The position numbers and the translations under genes were made by a program. The notes beneath the pieces were generated by a model. It searched no databases and had not been told where the DNA came from. It saw only the letters and a list, made by a program, of their open reading frames with translations. A stretch of 64,000 nucleotides of DNA from Ralstonia soli (GTDB lineage Bacteria; Pseudomonadota; Gammaproteobacteria; Burkholderiales; Burkholderiaceae): contig NZ_JAMXHT010000009.1 in the NCBI RefSeq assembly GCF_023955655.1, forward strand, positions 62,001 to 126,000, read 5' to 3'. Positions 38,397 through 46,236 of the stretch are shown one piece after another (positions within the stretch are counted from its first letter, which is position 1; the number at the start of each line of letters is the position of its first letter).

Positions 38397-39101
38397 ATGA
38401 CTTTCAAGACGTTGCAGGACCAGGCGGTGGTGGTGTTGGGCGGCACGGCGGGCATTGGGCAGGCGGTGGCACGTGCCGGGGCCGCCGCAGGTGCCCGTGT
38501 GACGGTACTGGGGCGCTCGGCCAAGGCGGAGGGCGATATCGATGGGATCGCCGTTGACGCAAATGACACGGCATCACTGGCCGGCGCATTCGCGCGAGCC
38601 GCAGGCACCGGCAAGATCGACCACCTCGTCATCACCATCGGCTCGCGCGCGAGCCCGCCGCCGTTTGCCTCGCTCCAACGCGGCGATCTGGAGCAGGGCT
38701 TCGGCACCAAGCTGTTTGCCGCGCTGATGGCGGTGCAGGCGGCGTTGCCGCATCTGGCGGAACGGGCGTCGATCACGCTCACGTCGGGCTTGCTTTCGCG
38801 CAAACCGACCGCGACGGGTCTGCTGCGTGCGTCCATCAACGCGGCGGTGGAGTCGGCGGGCAAGAACCTCGCGAAGGAGCTGGCGCCGCGTCGCGTCAAC
38901 GTGGTCAGCCCCGGCGTGGTCGATACGGAAGTGTGGGGCGCGCCGGAAGATCGGCAGGCCATGCTTGCGCGCATCGGCGCCGGATTGCCGGTGGGCCGCG
39001 TCGGCACGCCGGAAGACCTCGCGCAGGGTTATCTGCTGGCCATGACCAACGGTTTCATGACCGGCGCCATCATCGACATCGACGGAGGCGGGTTGCTATG
39101 A
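38397..39101 (+). CDS. Short-chain dehydrogenase/reductase lacking the catalytic Tyr-Lys pair
   Basis: A 234-aa Rossmann protein: the nucleotide-binding VLGGTAGIGQAVARAGA is near residues 13-29, and the C-terminal IDIDGGGLL is typical. The NNAG motif is replaced by ITIGS, and the S-x12-Y-x3-K triad is incomplete: after LTSG the expected Tyr is Leu and the expected Lys is Ile (GLLRASINAAVES). It may act differently from standard SDRs or be a binding protein. ATG follows a CAAGGAGCGTTGGC Shine-Dalgarno and the stop overlaps the next gene (ATGA). Confidence 0.85.
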   Translation: MTFKTLQDQAVVVLGGTAGIGQAVARAGAAAGARVTVLGRSAKAEGDIDGIAVDANDTASLAGAFARAAGTGKIDHLVITIGSRASPPPFASLQRGDLEQGFGTKLFAALMAVQAALPHLAERASITLTSGLLSRKPTATGLLRASINAAVESAGKNLAKELAPRRVNVVSPGVVDTEVWGAPEDRQAMLARIGAGLPVGRVGTPEDLAQGYLLAMTNGFMTGAIIDIDGGGLL

Positions 39102-39502
39102 CAGCCGACGAAGACTGGACATTCGACCACGTGAACTTTCACGTAACGGGGGACGCGCCCATTCTCAAGTTTTTCGCCGATGTGCTCGGCTGGAACCCGG
39201 GGCCGCGCCCGGCGTTTCCGTTTCCCGGCACGTGGCTGTATCAGAACAACGACGCGCTGGTGCATCTGGTGACGCAGGAGGGCGATACGCCGGAGCTGGT
39301 GTTCTCGCACATCGCGTTCCGCACGAAGAAGGATGCGGCGGACGTGCTGGCTGCCGTGCGTGAAAGCGGGATTCCGCACCAGGTAAGAAAACACCCCGCG
39401 CGGCCTGCCGCACAGATCTTCGTGCAGTTGCCGGGCGGGGTGGTGCTGGAGTTGGAGGCGCCGCTGTCCGGTCCGCTGGAAGCGGCGCGCGAGTATCAAT
39501 AA
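39098..39502 (+). CDS. VOC (glyoxalase/dioxygenase fold) family protein
   Basis: A 134-aa protein with the beta-alpha-beta-beta-beta fold of the vicinal oxygen chelate superfamily. It opens DEDWTFDHVNFHVTGDAP and repeats the pattern at VFSHIAFRTKKDAAD; the C-terminus QIFVQLPGGVVLELEAP supplies the usual Glu. Metal ligands may include His13, His61-like and the C-terminal Glu; this is a reading by eye. It overlaps the SDR stop by four bases, so the two are co-translated, probably under the divergent LysR. Confidence 0.8.
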   Translation: MTADEDWTFDHVNFHVTGDAPILKFFADVLGWNPGPRPAFPFPGTWLYQNNDALVHLVTQEGDTPELVFSHIAFRTKKDAADVLAAVRESGIPHQVRKHPARPAAQIFVQLPGGVVLELEAPLSGPLEAAREYQ

Positions 39503-39511
39503 GCGGCTGCG

Positions 39512-40600
39512 TCAGGCGCCGGCGCGCTGGGCGTATTTCCAGCCCAGCTCGGCCATCGGGCGGGCGCGCTTGCCAGCCTCAAGCGCCTGTGCGGAAGACG
39601 CAGTGCCATCCACCACGCGCTTCATGATCCCCTGCAGGATGCCGGCAATGCGGAACATGTTGTAGGCGAGATAGAAGTTCCAGTCGCCGGTGATGCGGCG
39701 GCCGGTGCGCTCCTTGTACTGGCGGATGTATTCGGCTTCGGTGGGAATACCCAGCGCCTCGAAGTCCAGCCCAGCCACGCCACGGAATTGCCCCGGCTCG
39801 ATGTGCCAGCTCATGCAGTGGTAGCTGAAGTCGGCCAGCGGATGGCCGAGCGTCGACAGTTCCCAGTCGAGGATGGCCAGCACGCGCGGCTCGGTCGGAT
39901 GGAAGATCAGGTTGTCGAGCCGGTAGTCGCCGTGGACGATGCTGGTGATCTCTTCCGCCTCTTGCGGCACGTGCTTGGGCAGCCATTCGATCAGACTGTC
40001 CATCGCCGGAATCGACTCGGTTTCCGACAGCTTGTACTGCTTGCTCCAGCGCTCGATCTGGCGGGCGAAGTAGTTGCCGGGCTTGCCGTAGTCGGCCAGG
40101 CCGATGGCGGCGTAATCCACCGTGTGCAGCGCGGAGATGACGCGGTTCATCTCGTCGTAGATGGCGATGCGCTCGGCGGGCGCCATGCCGGGCAGCGCCT
40201 GGTCCCACAGCACGCGACCCTGCACGAACTCCATGATGTAGAAGGCGCGGCCGATCACGGCTTCGTCTTCGCACAGCGCGTACATTTTTGCGACCGGCAC
40301 GTCGGTCTTGGCGAGTGCATCCATCACGCGGTACTCGCGTTCGATGGCGTGCGCAGACGGCAGCAGCTTTGCCTTCGGGCCCGGCTTGGCGCGCATCACG
40401 TACGTGCGCGAGGGCGTGATCAGCTTGAACGTCGGGTTCGACTGGCCGCCCTTGAACTGCTCGACAGTAAGCGGGCCGGCAAAGTCCTCCACGTGTTCGC
40501 GCATCCACGCCTCCAGCGCGCCGACGTCGAACTTTTGCTGTTCTGCCACCGGCCGCGTGCCTTCAAAGGCCGAGAAATCCTGCTGCTCCGTCTGTGCCAT
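39512..40600 (-). CDS. APH-family phosphotransferase, kinase half of an ACAD10/11-type system
   Basis: A 362-aa kinase-fold protein. The catalytic loop HGDYRLDN is at 223-230 and the metal-binding Asp245 is in AILDWELSTLGHPLADFSYH. The N-terminal block GGQSNPTFKLI and FYIMEFVQGRVLWD match the kinase domain of eukaryotic ACAD10/ACAD11 as I remember it, which phosphorylates 4-hydroxyacyl-CoA. It is fourth in a tight minus-strand run with 3-hydroxyacyl-CoA dehydrogenase, enoyl-CoA hydratase and a histidine phosphatase (gaps 36, 12 and 37 bases). The dehydrogenase half is at 34566-35828. Confidence 0.86.
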   Translation of the reverse strand: MAQTEQQDFSAFEGTRPVAEQQKFDVGALEAWMREHVEDFAGPLTVEQFKGGQSNPTFKLITPSRTYVMRAKPGPKAKLLPSAHAIEREYRVMDALAKTDVPVAKMYALCEDEAVIGRAFYIMEFVQGRVLWDQALPGMAPAERIAIYDEMNRVISALHTVDYAAIGLADYGKPGNYFARQIERWSKQYKLSETESIPAMDSLIEWLPKHVPQEAEEITSIVHGDYRLDNLIFHPTEPRVLAILDWELSTLGHPLADFSYHCMSWHIEPGQFRGVAGLDFEALGIPTEAEYIRQYKERTGRRITGDWNFYLAYNMFRIAGILQGIMKRVVDGTASSAQALEAGKRARPMAELGWKYAQRAGA

Positions 40601-40637
40601 GGTGTGTCTCCGGATCTTGTTGTGTGTCGAGGAAGGT

Positions 40638-41372
40638 TCAGGTCGGTTGGCGATGGCGTAAGTACTCTTGCAACAGCACCTCCATCGTCGTCAGCCGTGA
40701 GCCGAGATGCGTGGGCGAGGGCGGCGAGAAATTGCTCATGCGCAGCACCCAGTCGGTTGGCGCGTCACCCACGTCGAGCACGTTGATGCAGCCGGCGGTT
40801 TGCGCGAGGCTGCCAAAGAACACGCGCTCGCCGCCGGTGATGGCGTGCGAGAGGATCGCGCGATTGGTGCCGCCGTGCAGCACCAGCAGCACGGTGTCCC
40901 AGTCGGGCAGGGCGCGCAGGCGCGCAATGGTCGGAATCACGCGGTCGAGGAATTCGCCGATGCTCTCGCCGTTCAGGAAGCGGCGGTCTTCGCGCACCGT
41001 GCCCTCAAATGCACCGATAAAGGCTTGCGCGAGTTCATGCTCGGGAATCTCCGCCAGCTTGCCGCCGCGAATTTCTTGCAGCTCTGGCCAGTGCTCCAGC
41101 GTGAAGCCACGCTCCTGCATCGCCGGCATCTCGGCCAGCACGCGCTGTGCCGTCTCTACCGTGCGCGGCAGACCGCTGACGATCACGCGATCGAAGACGA
41201 TGTTCTCGGCGGCGAAGATCTTGCCCGCAGCGGTGGTCTGGCTGCGGCCGAGTTCGTTGAGCGGTACGTTCTCGGGCGAGGGAACGGGGCGGCCGGTTTC
41301 GTCGAAGTAAGTTACGGCGCCGTGGCGCATGAGGTAGACGCGCCGGCGCTTGGGTGTCGGAAAGGGAACCAT
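40638..41372 (-). CDS. Histidine phosphatase family protein
   Basis: A 244-aa phosphoglycerate-mutase-fold phosphatase. The catalytic RHG is in VYLMRHGAVTYFDE near residue 14, and the second histidine is in LVLHGGTNRAILSH. Family members range from phosphomutases to small-molecule or protein phosphatases; this one's substrate is unknown. ATG 41372 is preferred over a TTG at 41384. It is 12 bases from the enoyl-CoA hydratase stop and 37 bases from the kinase gene, which places a phosphatase beside a kinase in an acyl-CoA operon. Confidence 0.85.
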   Translation of the reverse strand: MVPFPTPKRRRVYLMRHGAVTYFDETGRPVPSPENVPLNELGRSQTTAAGKIFAAENIVFDRVIVSGLPRTVETAQRVLAEMPAMQERGFTLEHWPELQEIRGGKLAEIPEHELAQAFIGAFEGTVREDRRFLNGESIGEFLDRVIPTIARLRALPDWDTVLLVLHGGTNRAILSHAITGGERVFFGSLAQTAGCINVLDVGDAPTDWVLRMSNFSPPSPTHLGSRLTTMEVLLQEYLRHRQPT

Positions 41373-41384
41373 GTGTGCCTGCAA

Positions 41385-42164
41385 TCAGCGGTATTGAGGT
41401 TTGCGCTTTTGCAGGAAGGCCGAGATGCCTTCGTTGCCATCGGCGTGGTGCAGCGCTTCGACAAAGCTGTGCTGTTCGGCCTGCAGGTGATTGTGTAGCG
41501 ACGCGTCTTCCGCGTGGGTGATCAGGCCCTTGATGCGACTCACCGCATGCGGCGATTGCGCTGCGAGTTTTTCCGCCAGCACCAATGCGTGGTCCAGCGC
41601 CTCGCCGGGTTTGACGACTTCGTTGACGAGGCCGAAGTGCGCCAGACGCTCTGCACCGACCGGCCGGCCGAGCATGATGATTTCGCTGGCCAGCGGGCGC
41701 GGCAGGAAGCGTGCGATGTGCCACGAGCCGCCGCCGTCTGGCGTGAGCGCGACGTTTGCATACGCCATGACGAATTTCGCGTCCGATGCGGCGATCGCAA
41801 AGTCGCACGCCAGCACCAGCGAGAAGCCCGCGCCCGCCGCCGGCCCTTCCACTGCCGCAATCACCGGCTTGGGGAAGGTGCGGATCGTCTCGATCCAGTG
41901 GTTGAGCGCGTCGATGCTCTGTTCCTGCACGCTCTTGGGCTTGCTGCGGTTTTCCAGCAGGCGGTTCAGGTTGCCGCCCGCGCAGAAGGCGCTGCCCGCA
42001 CCGGTGAAGATGACGGCACGGATCTCGTTGTCGTTGGAGGCGCGGTCCAGGGCTTCCATCGACGCGGTGTACATCACCGGGTCCAGCGCGTTGCGTGCGT
42101 CGGGGTTGGACAGCGTGAGCACCAGCGTCGAGCCGATGCGTTGAGAAAGCAATTGCGCGGTCAT
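41385..42164 (-). CDS. Enoyl-CoA hydratase/isomerase family protein
   Basis: A 259-aa crotonase-fold enzyme that would hydrate trans-2-enoyl-CoA. The oxyanion hole region reads SAFCAGGNLNRLLE and PAAGAGFSLVLACDFAIA; the usual ALTPDGGGSWHIARFLPR follows. The start at MTAQLLSQRIGS gives the normal N-terminus. It lies 36 bases downstream of the 3-hydroxyacyl-CoA dehydrogenase and in one operon with it, giving two consecutive beta-oxidation steps. Confidence 0.9.
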   Translation of the reverse strand: MTAQLLSQRIGSTLVLTLSNPDARNALDPVMYTASMEALDRASNDNEIRAVIFTGAGSAFCAGGNLNRLLENRSKPKSVQEQSIDALNHWIETIRTFPKPVIAAVEGPAAGAGFSLVLACDFAIAASDAKFVMAYANVALTPDGGGSWHIARFLPRPLASEIIMLGRPVGAERLAHFGLVNEVVKPGEALDHALVLAEKLAAQSPHAVSRIKGLITHAEDASLHNHLQAEQHSFVEALHHADGNEGISAFLQKRKPQYR

Positions 42165-42200
42165 GGCGGCCTCGTCAGAGTGGAGTGGGGCGATCAGGCG

Positions 42201-43709
42201 TCAGGCATCGGGAGCCAGCAACGACATGCCGAGACGGGCACGGCGCAACAGCCACGGGCTCGGGCGATAACGCGGGTCGCCATAGAGGGTTGTGAGGTTC
42301 TGCAGCACTTCAAGCACGGCGTTGGCGCCCAGCGTATCGCCCAGTGCCAGCGGCCCCTTCGGATAGCCCAGGCCCAGCGTGACGGCGAGGTCGATGTCGG
42401 TCGGTGTGGCAATGCGCTGTTGTGCGATGTCGCACGCGATGTTGACGATGCACGCGACGATGCGCTGCGCCACAAAGCCACCCGAATCGCGGATCACCGT
42501 CACCGGCACGCCGTCGGAAGCCAGCAGGCCGTGCGCGGCGTCGCGGTAGGCCGGGTCGGTGCCGGGCGTGGTCATCAGCGTGCGGCGCTTGGTGGCGGCA
42601 AACGGATAGAGCGTGTCGAGCGCCACGGTGCGGCGCGCATCCAGTCCTTCTGCAGCCACGCACGCAGTGGCATCCAGCCCGCGCGGCGTGACGATGATCA
42701 GCGCATCGGCGGAGGGTTTGGAACCGGCTTCGGGCATGATGCCCAGGTCGAGCATCAGGCGTTGTGCGGCGGCATGACCTGCCTCGTGCGCGCGGCTGAT
42801 CCACACGGACGATGGACGCGCGTTGGGCACCGGCGCTTCAGCTGGCACTTGCTTCTGGCCCTCCGGGTAGCGATAGAAGCCTTCACCGGTCTTGCGGCCC
42901 AGGATGCCGCCGGCAAAGCGCACCGCCGTGATCTGCGAGGGGCGGTAGCGCGGCTCGTCGTAGAACTGGCGGTAGACCGATTCCATCACCGGGTGGGAAA
43001 CATCGAGCCCCGTCAGATCCATCAACTCGAACGGGCCCATGCGGAAGCCCGCCTGCTCGCGCATGATGGCGTCGATGTCGGCAAAGCTGGCCACGCTTTC
43101 CTGCGCCACGCGCAAGCCTTCGGTGTTCATGCCGCGCCCGGCGTGGTTGACGATGAACCCCGGCATGTCGATGCAGCGCACGGCGGTGTGGCCCATGCGC
43201 TTGGCCAGTGCGGCCAGGGCATCGCCGGTGGCCGGTGCGCTGCGTAGGCCATCGATCACCTCGACCACCTTCATCAGCGGCACCGGGTTGAAGAAATGGA
43301 AGCCAGCTACGCGCTCGGGGTGCTTACAGGTCGCGGCAATGGCGGTAATCGACAGCGACGACGTATTCGACGCCAGGATCGTATCGGCGCGGATGATGTC
43401 TTCGAGCTGGCGGAAGAGATCGCGCTTGACCTCCAGCTTCTCGACGATGGCTTCGACCACGAGATCGCAGTCAGCCAGGTCAGTGAGAGCGCCTGCGGGA
43501 AGCAGGCGTGCAATTGTGGCGTCGGCTTCATCCGCTGTGAGCTTGCCCTTGGCGGCCAGCTTGGCGAGCGTGTCGGCCAGTGCGGTACGCGCCGCTTCCA
43601 CGGCTTGCGGGTTGGCGTCGAACAGCTTGACGCGCAGGCCCGCCTGGGCCGCGATCTGTGCAATACCGCGCCCCATGGCGCCGGTCCCTACAATCCCGAT
43701 AGTCTGCAT
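42201..43709 (-). CDS. 3-hydroxyacyl-CoA dehydrogenase, PaaH-type
   Basis: A 502-aa NAD-dependent enzyme with Rossmann motif GIVGTGAMGRGIAQIAAQAG at residues 4-23 and the catalytic region GFHFFNPVPLMKVVEVI. It has two C-terminal helical domains (a doubled 3HCDH_C arrangement), as in PaaH/PaaC of phenylacetate catabolism, but no other paa genes are present. The start MQTIGIVG is used because the Rossmann fold begins there; longer starts read through an operator-like palindrome. It is first in the operon with the hydratase, phosphatase and kinase genes. Confidence 0.9.
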   Translation of the reverse strand: MQTIGIVGTGAMGRGIAQIAAQAGLRVKLFDANPQAVEAARTALADTLAKLAAKGKLTADEADATIARLLPAGALTDLADCDLVVEAIVEKLEVKRDLFRQLEDIIRADTILASNTSSLSITAIAATCKHPERVAGFHFFNPVPLMKVVEVIDGLRSAPATGDALAALAKRMGHTAVRCIDMPGFIVNHAGRGMNTEGLRVAQESVASFADIDAIMREQAGFRMGPFELMDLTGLDVSHPVMESVYRQFYDEPRYRPSQITAVRFAGGILGRKTGEGFYRYPEGQKQVPAEAPVPNARPSSVWISRAHEAGHAAAQRLMLDLGIMPEAGSKPSADALIIVTPRGLDATACVAAEGLDARRTVALDTLYPFAATKRRTLMTTPGTDPAYRDAAHGLLASDGVPVTVIRDSGGFVAQRIVACIVNIACDIAQQRIATPTDIDLAVTLGLGYPKGPLALGDTLGANAVLEVLQNLTTLYGDPRYRPSPWLLRRARLGMSLLAPDA

Positions 43710-43746
43710 ATGAAATCCGCTGCGATCGAAAGAAGTCTGGCTAAAA

Positions 43747-43762
43747 TAGCACGAGCGTGCGA
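43747..43762. promoter_or_regulatory. Palindromic operator candidate upstream of the 3-hydroxyacyl-CoA dehydrogenase operon
   Basis: GCACG-AG-CGTGC (43749-43760) is a palindrome, extended by flanking T-A bases. It shares TAGCACGAnCGT with the right arm of the inverted repeat at 15551-15562. It lies about 40 bases upstream of the dehydrogenase start, next to an A/T-rich TATTTT on the minus strand that may be a -10 element. Position and sequence suggest a repressor site common to both acyl-CoA operons. Confidence 0.5.
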
Positions 43763-43817
43763 TTTCTGGCATCCGCGCCAACCATAACAAGCTGCCCTCA
43801 ACCAAGGAGATGGGTTC

Positions 43818-44471
43818 ATGCTGACGCTATACGGTTTTTCCGCGAGCAACTACTACAACAAGGTCAAGCTCGCGCTACTGGAGAAGGGGCTTCCGTTCGA
43901 AGAATCGCTGCGCTGGCCTGACCAGACCGACGGCGAGATCTCGCCGCTGCACAAGGTGCCGTATCTGACGGATGGCGATCGCGGCATGTGCGAATCGCAG
44001 GTGATCATGGACTATCTGGAGGCGCGCTACCCGGAACATCCGCTGGTTCCGGCTGACCCGTTCCAGGCCGCCAAGGTGCGCGAGATCGTGACCTTCCTGG
44101 AGCTGCACCTGGAATTGGTGGCGCGTCAGCTGTTTCCCGAGGCGTTTTTTGGCGGCAAGGTCAGCGACAACCTGAAGGTCAAGGTGCGCGAGCAGTTGCA
44201 GAAGAACATCCCGGCGGCGGCCAAGCTGTTCAAGTTCGCGCCGTACGTGGCGGGGGATACGTTCACGATTGCGGACTGCGCGGCCATCGTGCACTTCCCG
44301 CTCGTCAGCCAGGCCACCAAGATCATCTACGGAGAAGACCTGCTGGCGCAGGTCGAGGGCGTGAAGCCGTATCTCGCCAAAATGGCTGAGAACCCCAACG
44401 TGCAGAAGGTGCGCGCAGACAGCAAGGCGAACCTGGAGCAGATGCTGGCGCATTACGCCAGCAAGCGCTGA
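43818..44471 (+). CDS. Glutathione S-transferase family protein
   Basis: A 217-aa protein with an N-terminal thioredoxin-like domain (MLTLYGFSASNYYNKVKLAL, serine in place of a CxxC, and KVPYLTDGDRGMCESQVIMD, the glutathione pocket) and a helical C-terminal domain. Substrate is not predictable. ATG follows a CAAGGAGATGGGTTC Shine-Dalgarno. It is divergent from the 3-hydroxyacyl-CoA dehydrogenase operon, so the palindrome at 43749 may affect both. Convergent with the next gene. Confidence 0.85.
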   Translation: MLTLYGFSASNYYNKVKLALLEKGLPFEESLRWPDQTDGEISPLHKVPYLTDGDRGMCESQVIMDYLEARYPEHPLVPADPFQAAKVREIVTFLELHLELVARQLFPEAFFGGKVSDNLKVKVREQLQKNIPAAAKLFKFAPYVAGDTFTIADCAAIVHFPLVSQATKIIYGEDLLAQVEGVKPYLAKMAENPNVQKVRADSKANLEQMLAHYASKR

Positions 44472-44486
44472 TCGCCGGTTGCTGTT

Positions 44487-45677
44487 TCACACCTTCGACA
44501 AACGCTCCAGCGCAAGTTGGAGCGTTTCGTCTTTCTTGGCGAAGCAGAAGCGCACCACGCCGGACTCATGCGGCTGCGAATAGAACGCCGACACGGGGAT
44601 CGCTGCCACGCCGATCTCGCTCGTCAGCCACTTGGCGAACTCCGCCTCGGGTAGGTCGGAGATGGCGCTGTAGTCCACGCACTGGAAGTACGTGCCCTGG
44701 CAGGGCAGCAGCTTGAAGCGCGTCTTCTCCAGCCCCGCGCGGAACAGATCACGCTTGTGCTGGTAGAACGCCGAGAGGTCCAGATACGGCCGTGGGTCGG
44801 CCATGTAGTTCGCCAGCCCATGTTGCACCGGCGTGTTGACGGTAAACACGTTGAACTGGTGCACCTTGCGGAACTCCGCCGTGAGCGCTGCAGGCGCGGC
44901 CACGTAGCCGACCTTCCAGCCTGTCACGTGATACGTCTTGCCGAAGCTCGACACCACGAAGGCGCGCCGCGCCAGCTCCGGAATGCGCGCTACGGACGCG
45001 TGCGGCACGCCGTCGTACACCATGTGCTCGTACACCTCGTCGGAGAGCAGCAGCACGTTGGTCGGTGCAAGGATCTCGGCCAGCTTCTGCATGTCATCCG
45101 CATGCCAGACCGTGCCGGTCGGGTTGTGCGGCGTGTTGAGCATGATCAGGCGCGTGCGCGGCGTGATGGCGGCAGCCAGCGCATCGAATGGGATGCGGAA
45201 GTCCGGCGCGTTCAGCGTGATCGGCACGACCTTGCCGCCGGCCAGTTCGATCGACGGGATGTAGCTGTCGTACGTCGGCTCGAACACGATCACTTCGTCG
45301 CCGGGATGCACGCTGCTCAGCACGGTGGTCAGCAGGGCCTGCGTGGCGCCGGCGGTGATGGTGATCTCGCGGTCGGCATCGTACGTGTGACCGTACAAGC
45401 TCGCGACCTTTGCGGCGATGGCCTGGCGCAACGCCGGCACGCCGGCCATCGGCGGATATTGGTTCAGGCCGGCACGCATGGCGTCGGACACCGCATCGAC
45501 GATGCGCGGGTCGCAGTCGAAATCCGGAAAGCCCTGGCCGAGGTTGACGGCCTGCTTCTCCACGGCCAGCGCGGACATCACGGTGAAGATGGTGGTGCCG
45601 ACATTCGGCAGCCGCGAAGGCGGCGGAGCGATGGGCGCGAGCGGTTCAGCGGAGACGGTTGCGGCAGCGGTGGTCAT
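44487..45677 (-). CDS. PLP-dependent aminotransferase (class I/II, methionine aminotransferase-like)
   Basis: A 396-aa fold-type I aminotransferase. The PLP lysine lies in VVSSFGKTYHVTGWKVGY and NTPHNPTGTVW plus SDEVYEHMVYDGVPH are the cofactor-binding blocks. The N-terminus FPDFDCDPRIVDAVSDAM resembles YbdL/kynurenine aminotransferase-type enzymes, which transaminate methionine or aromatic amino acids; the substrate is not certain. The start follows the PIN-domain gene by 18 bases on the same strand. Confidence 0.9.
   Translation of the reverse strand: MTTAAATVSAEPLAPIAPPPSRLPNVGTTIFTVMSALAVEKQAVNLGQGFPDFDCDPRIVDAVSDAMRAGLNQYPPMAGVPALRQAIAAKVASLYGHTYDADREITITAGATQALLTTVLSSVHPGDEVIVFEPTYDSYIPSIELAGGKVVPITLNAPDFRIPFDALAAAITPRTRLIMLNTPHNPTGTVWHADDMQKLAEILAPTNVLLLSDEVYEHMVYDGVPHASVARIPELARRAFVVSSFGKTYHVTGWKVGYVAAPAALTAEFRKVHQFNVFTVNTPVQHGLANYMADPRPYLDLSAFYQHKRDLFRAGLEKTRFKLLPCQGTYFQCVDYSAISDLPEAEFAKWLTSEIGVAAIPVSAFYSQPHESGVVRFCFAKKDETLQLALERLSKV
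44500..44527 (+). terminator. Possible terminator of the glutathione transferase gene, inside the convergent gene's 3' end
   Basis: A 10-bp perfect stem AAACGCTCCA / TGGAGCGTTT with an 8-base loop, followed by CGTCTTTCTT. It overlaps the last codons of the convergent aminotransferase gene (44487-45677), so the same bases would serve coding and termination. Confidence 0.45.
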
Positions 45678-45695
45678 GGCAATACGAAACGGGGT

Positions 45696-46199
45696 TCAGG
45701 CTTGAACGAGGGGAGCGCTCTCCAATTGGACCAGCGCGACAAACTGCTTGGGCGGCAGCACCGCCACGTCGCAATATTTGGCCATGCGGCGCTTGAGCTT
45801 GAGCACGGCCTTGTCTTTGGAGACGAGATAGGCAACGTCGGCGGCGTCGGCCAGCGCCAGGAATTTCTGGTCGTCGCGATCCTTGCAGCGGGGGACGAAG
45901 GTTTCGCCTTGCGCGCGGGCCGCGTCTTCCGGATCGGCGACCGAGCGGGTCACGCGATCGACCCAGGCCAGCGCCGCTTGTGCATCGACGGCGTAGTGCG
46001 CGAACTGCGGATAGTCGAGCACGCGGCGCAGCTCTTCGCGGCACGCGGGGCTGATGATGGCGTCCAGCCGGCCGGCTTCCAGCGCGGCGCGGATCGGGCG
46101 CGCAACGGCATCATCGAAGATCAGGATGTCGACCCAGATGTTGGAGTCCAGCACCACGCGTGGCGCTGGGAATGGGGCCGGGGCAGCAGCGTCTGCCAT
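45696..46199 (-). CDS. PIN-domain protein (COG1569-type putative toxin component)
   Basis: A 167-aa PIN-fold protein. The conserved acidic residues are at [12 protein letters not shown] (Asp near residue 16), EELRRVL and [23 protein letters not shown]. Members of this subgroup are annotated as toxin components, but no antitoxin-like gene is adjacent, so a nuclease role is uncertain. Other in-frame starts exist up to 46262, but those overlap the divergent yaaA; I use [10 protein letters not shown]. It lies 18 bases upstream of the aminotransferase gene. Confidence 0.82.
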   Translation of the reverse strand: MADAAAPAPFPAPRVVLDSNIWVDILIFDDAVARPIRAALEAGRLDAIISPACREELRRVLDYPQFAHYAVDAQAALAWVDRVTRSVADPEDAARAQGETFVPRCKDRDDQKFLALADAADVAYLVSKDKAVLKLKRRMAKYCDVAVLPPKQFVALVQLESAPLVQA

Positions 46200-46236
46200 T
46201 CGATACAATTCCAGACTTGTGAACCGCGATTCTGAC

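Noticed and set aside
42201-43709. Assignment of the 3-hydroxyacyl-CoA dehydrogenase as part of a phenylacetate (paa) cluster
   Set aside because: Although the protein is PaaH-like in layout, no paaABCDE, paaG, paaJ or paaK genes lie nearby.
45696-46199. A type II toxin-antitoxin module
   Set aside because: Only the PIN component is present; neither neighbour looks like an antitoxin.
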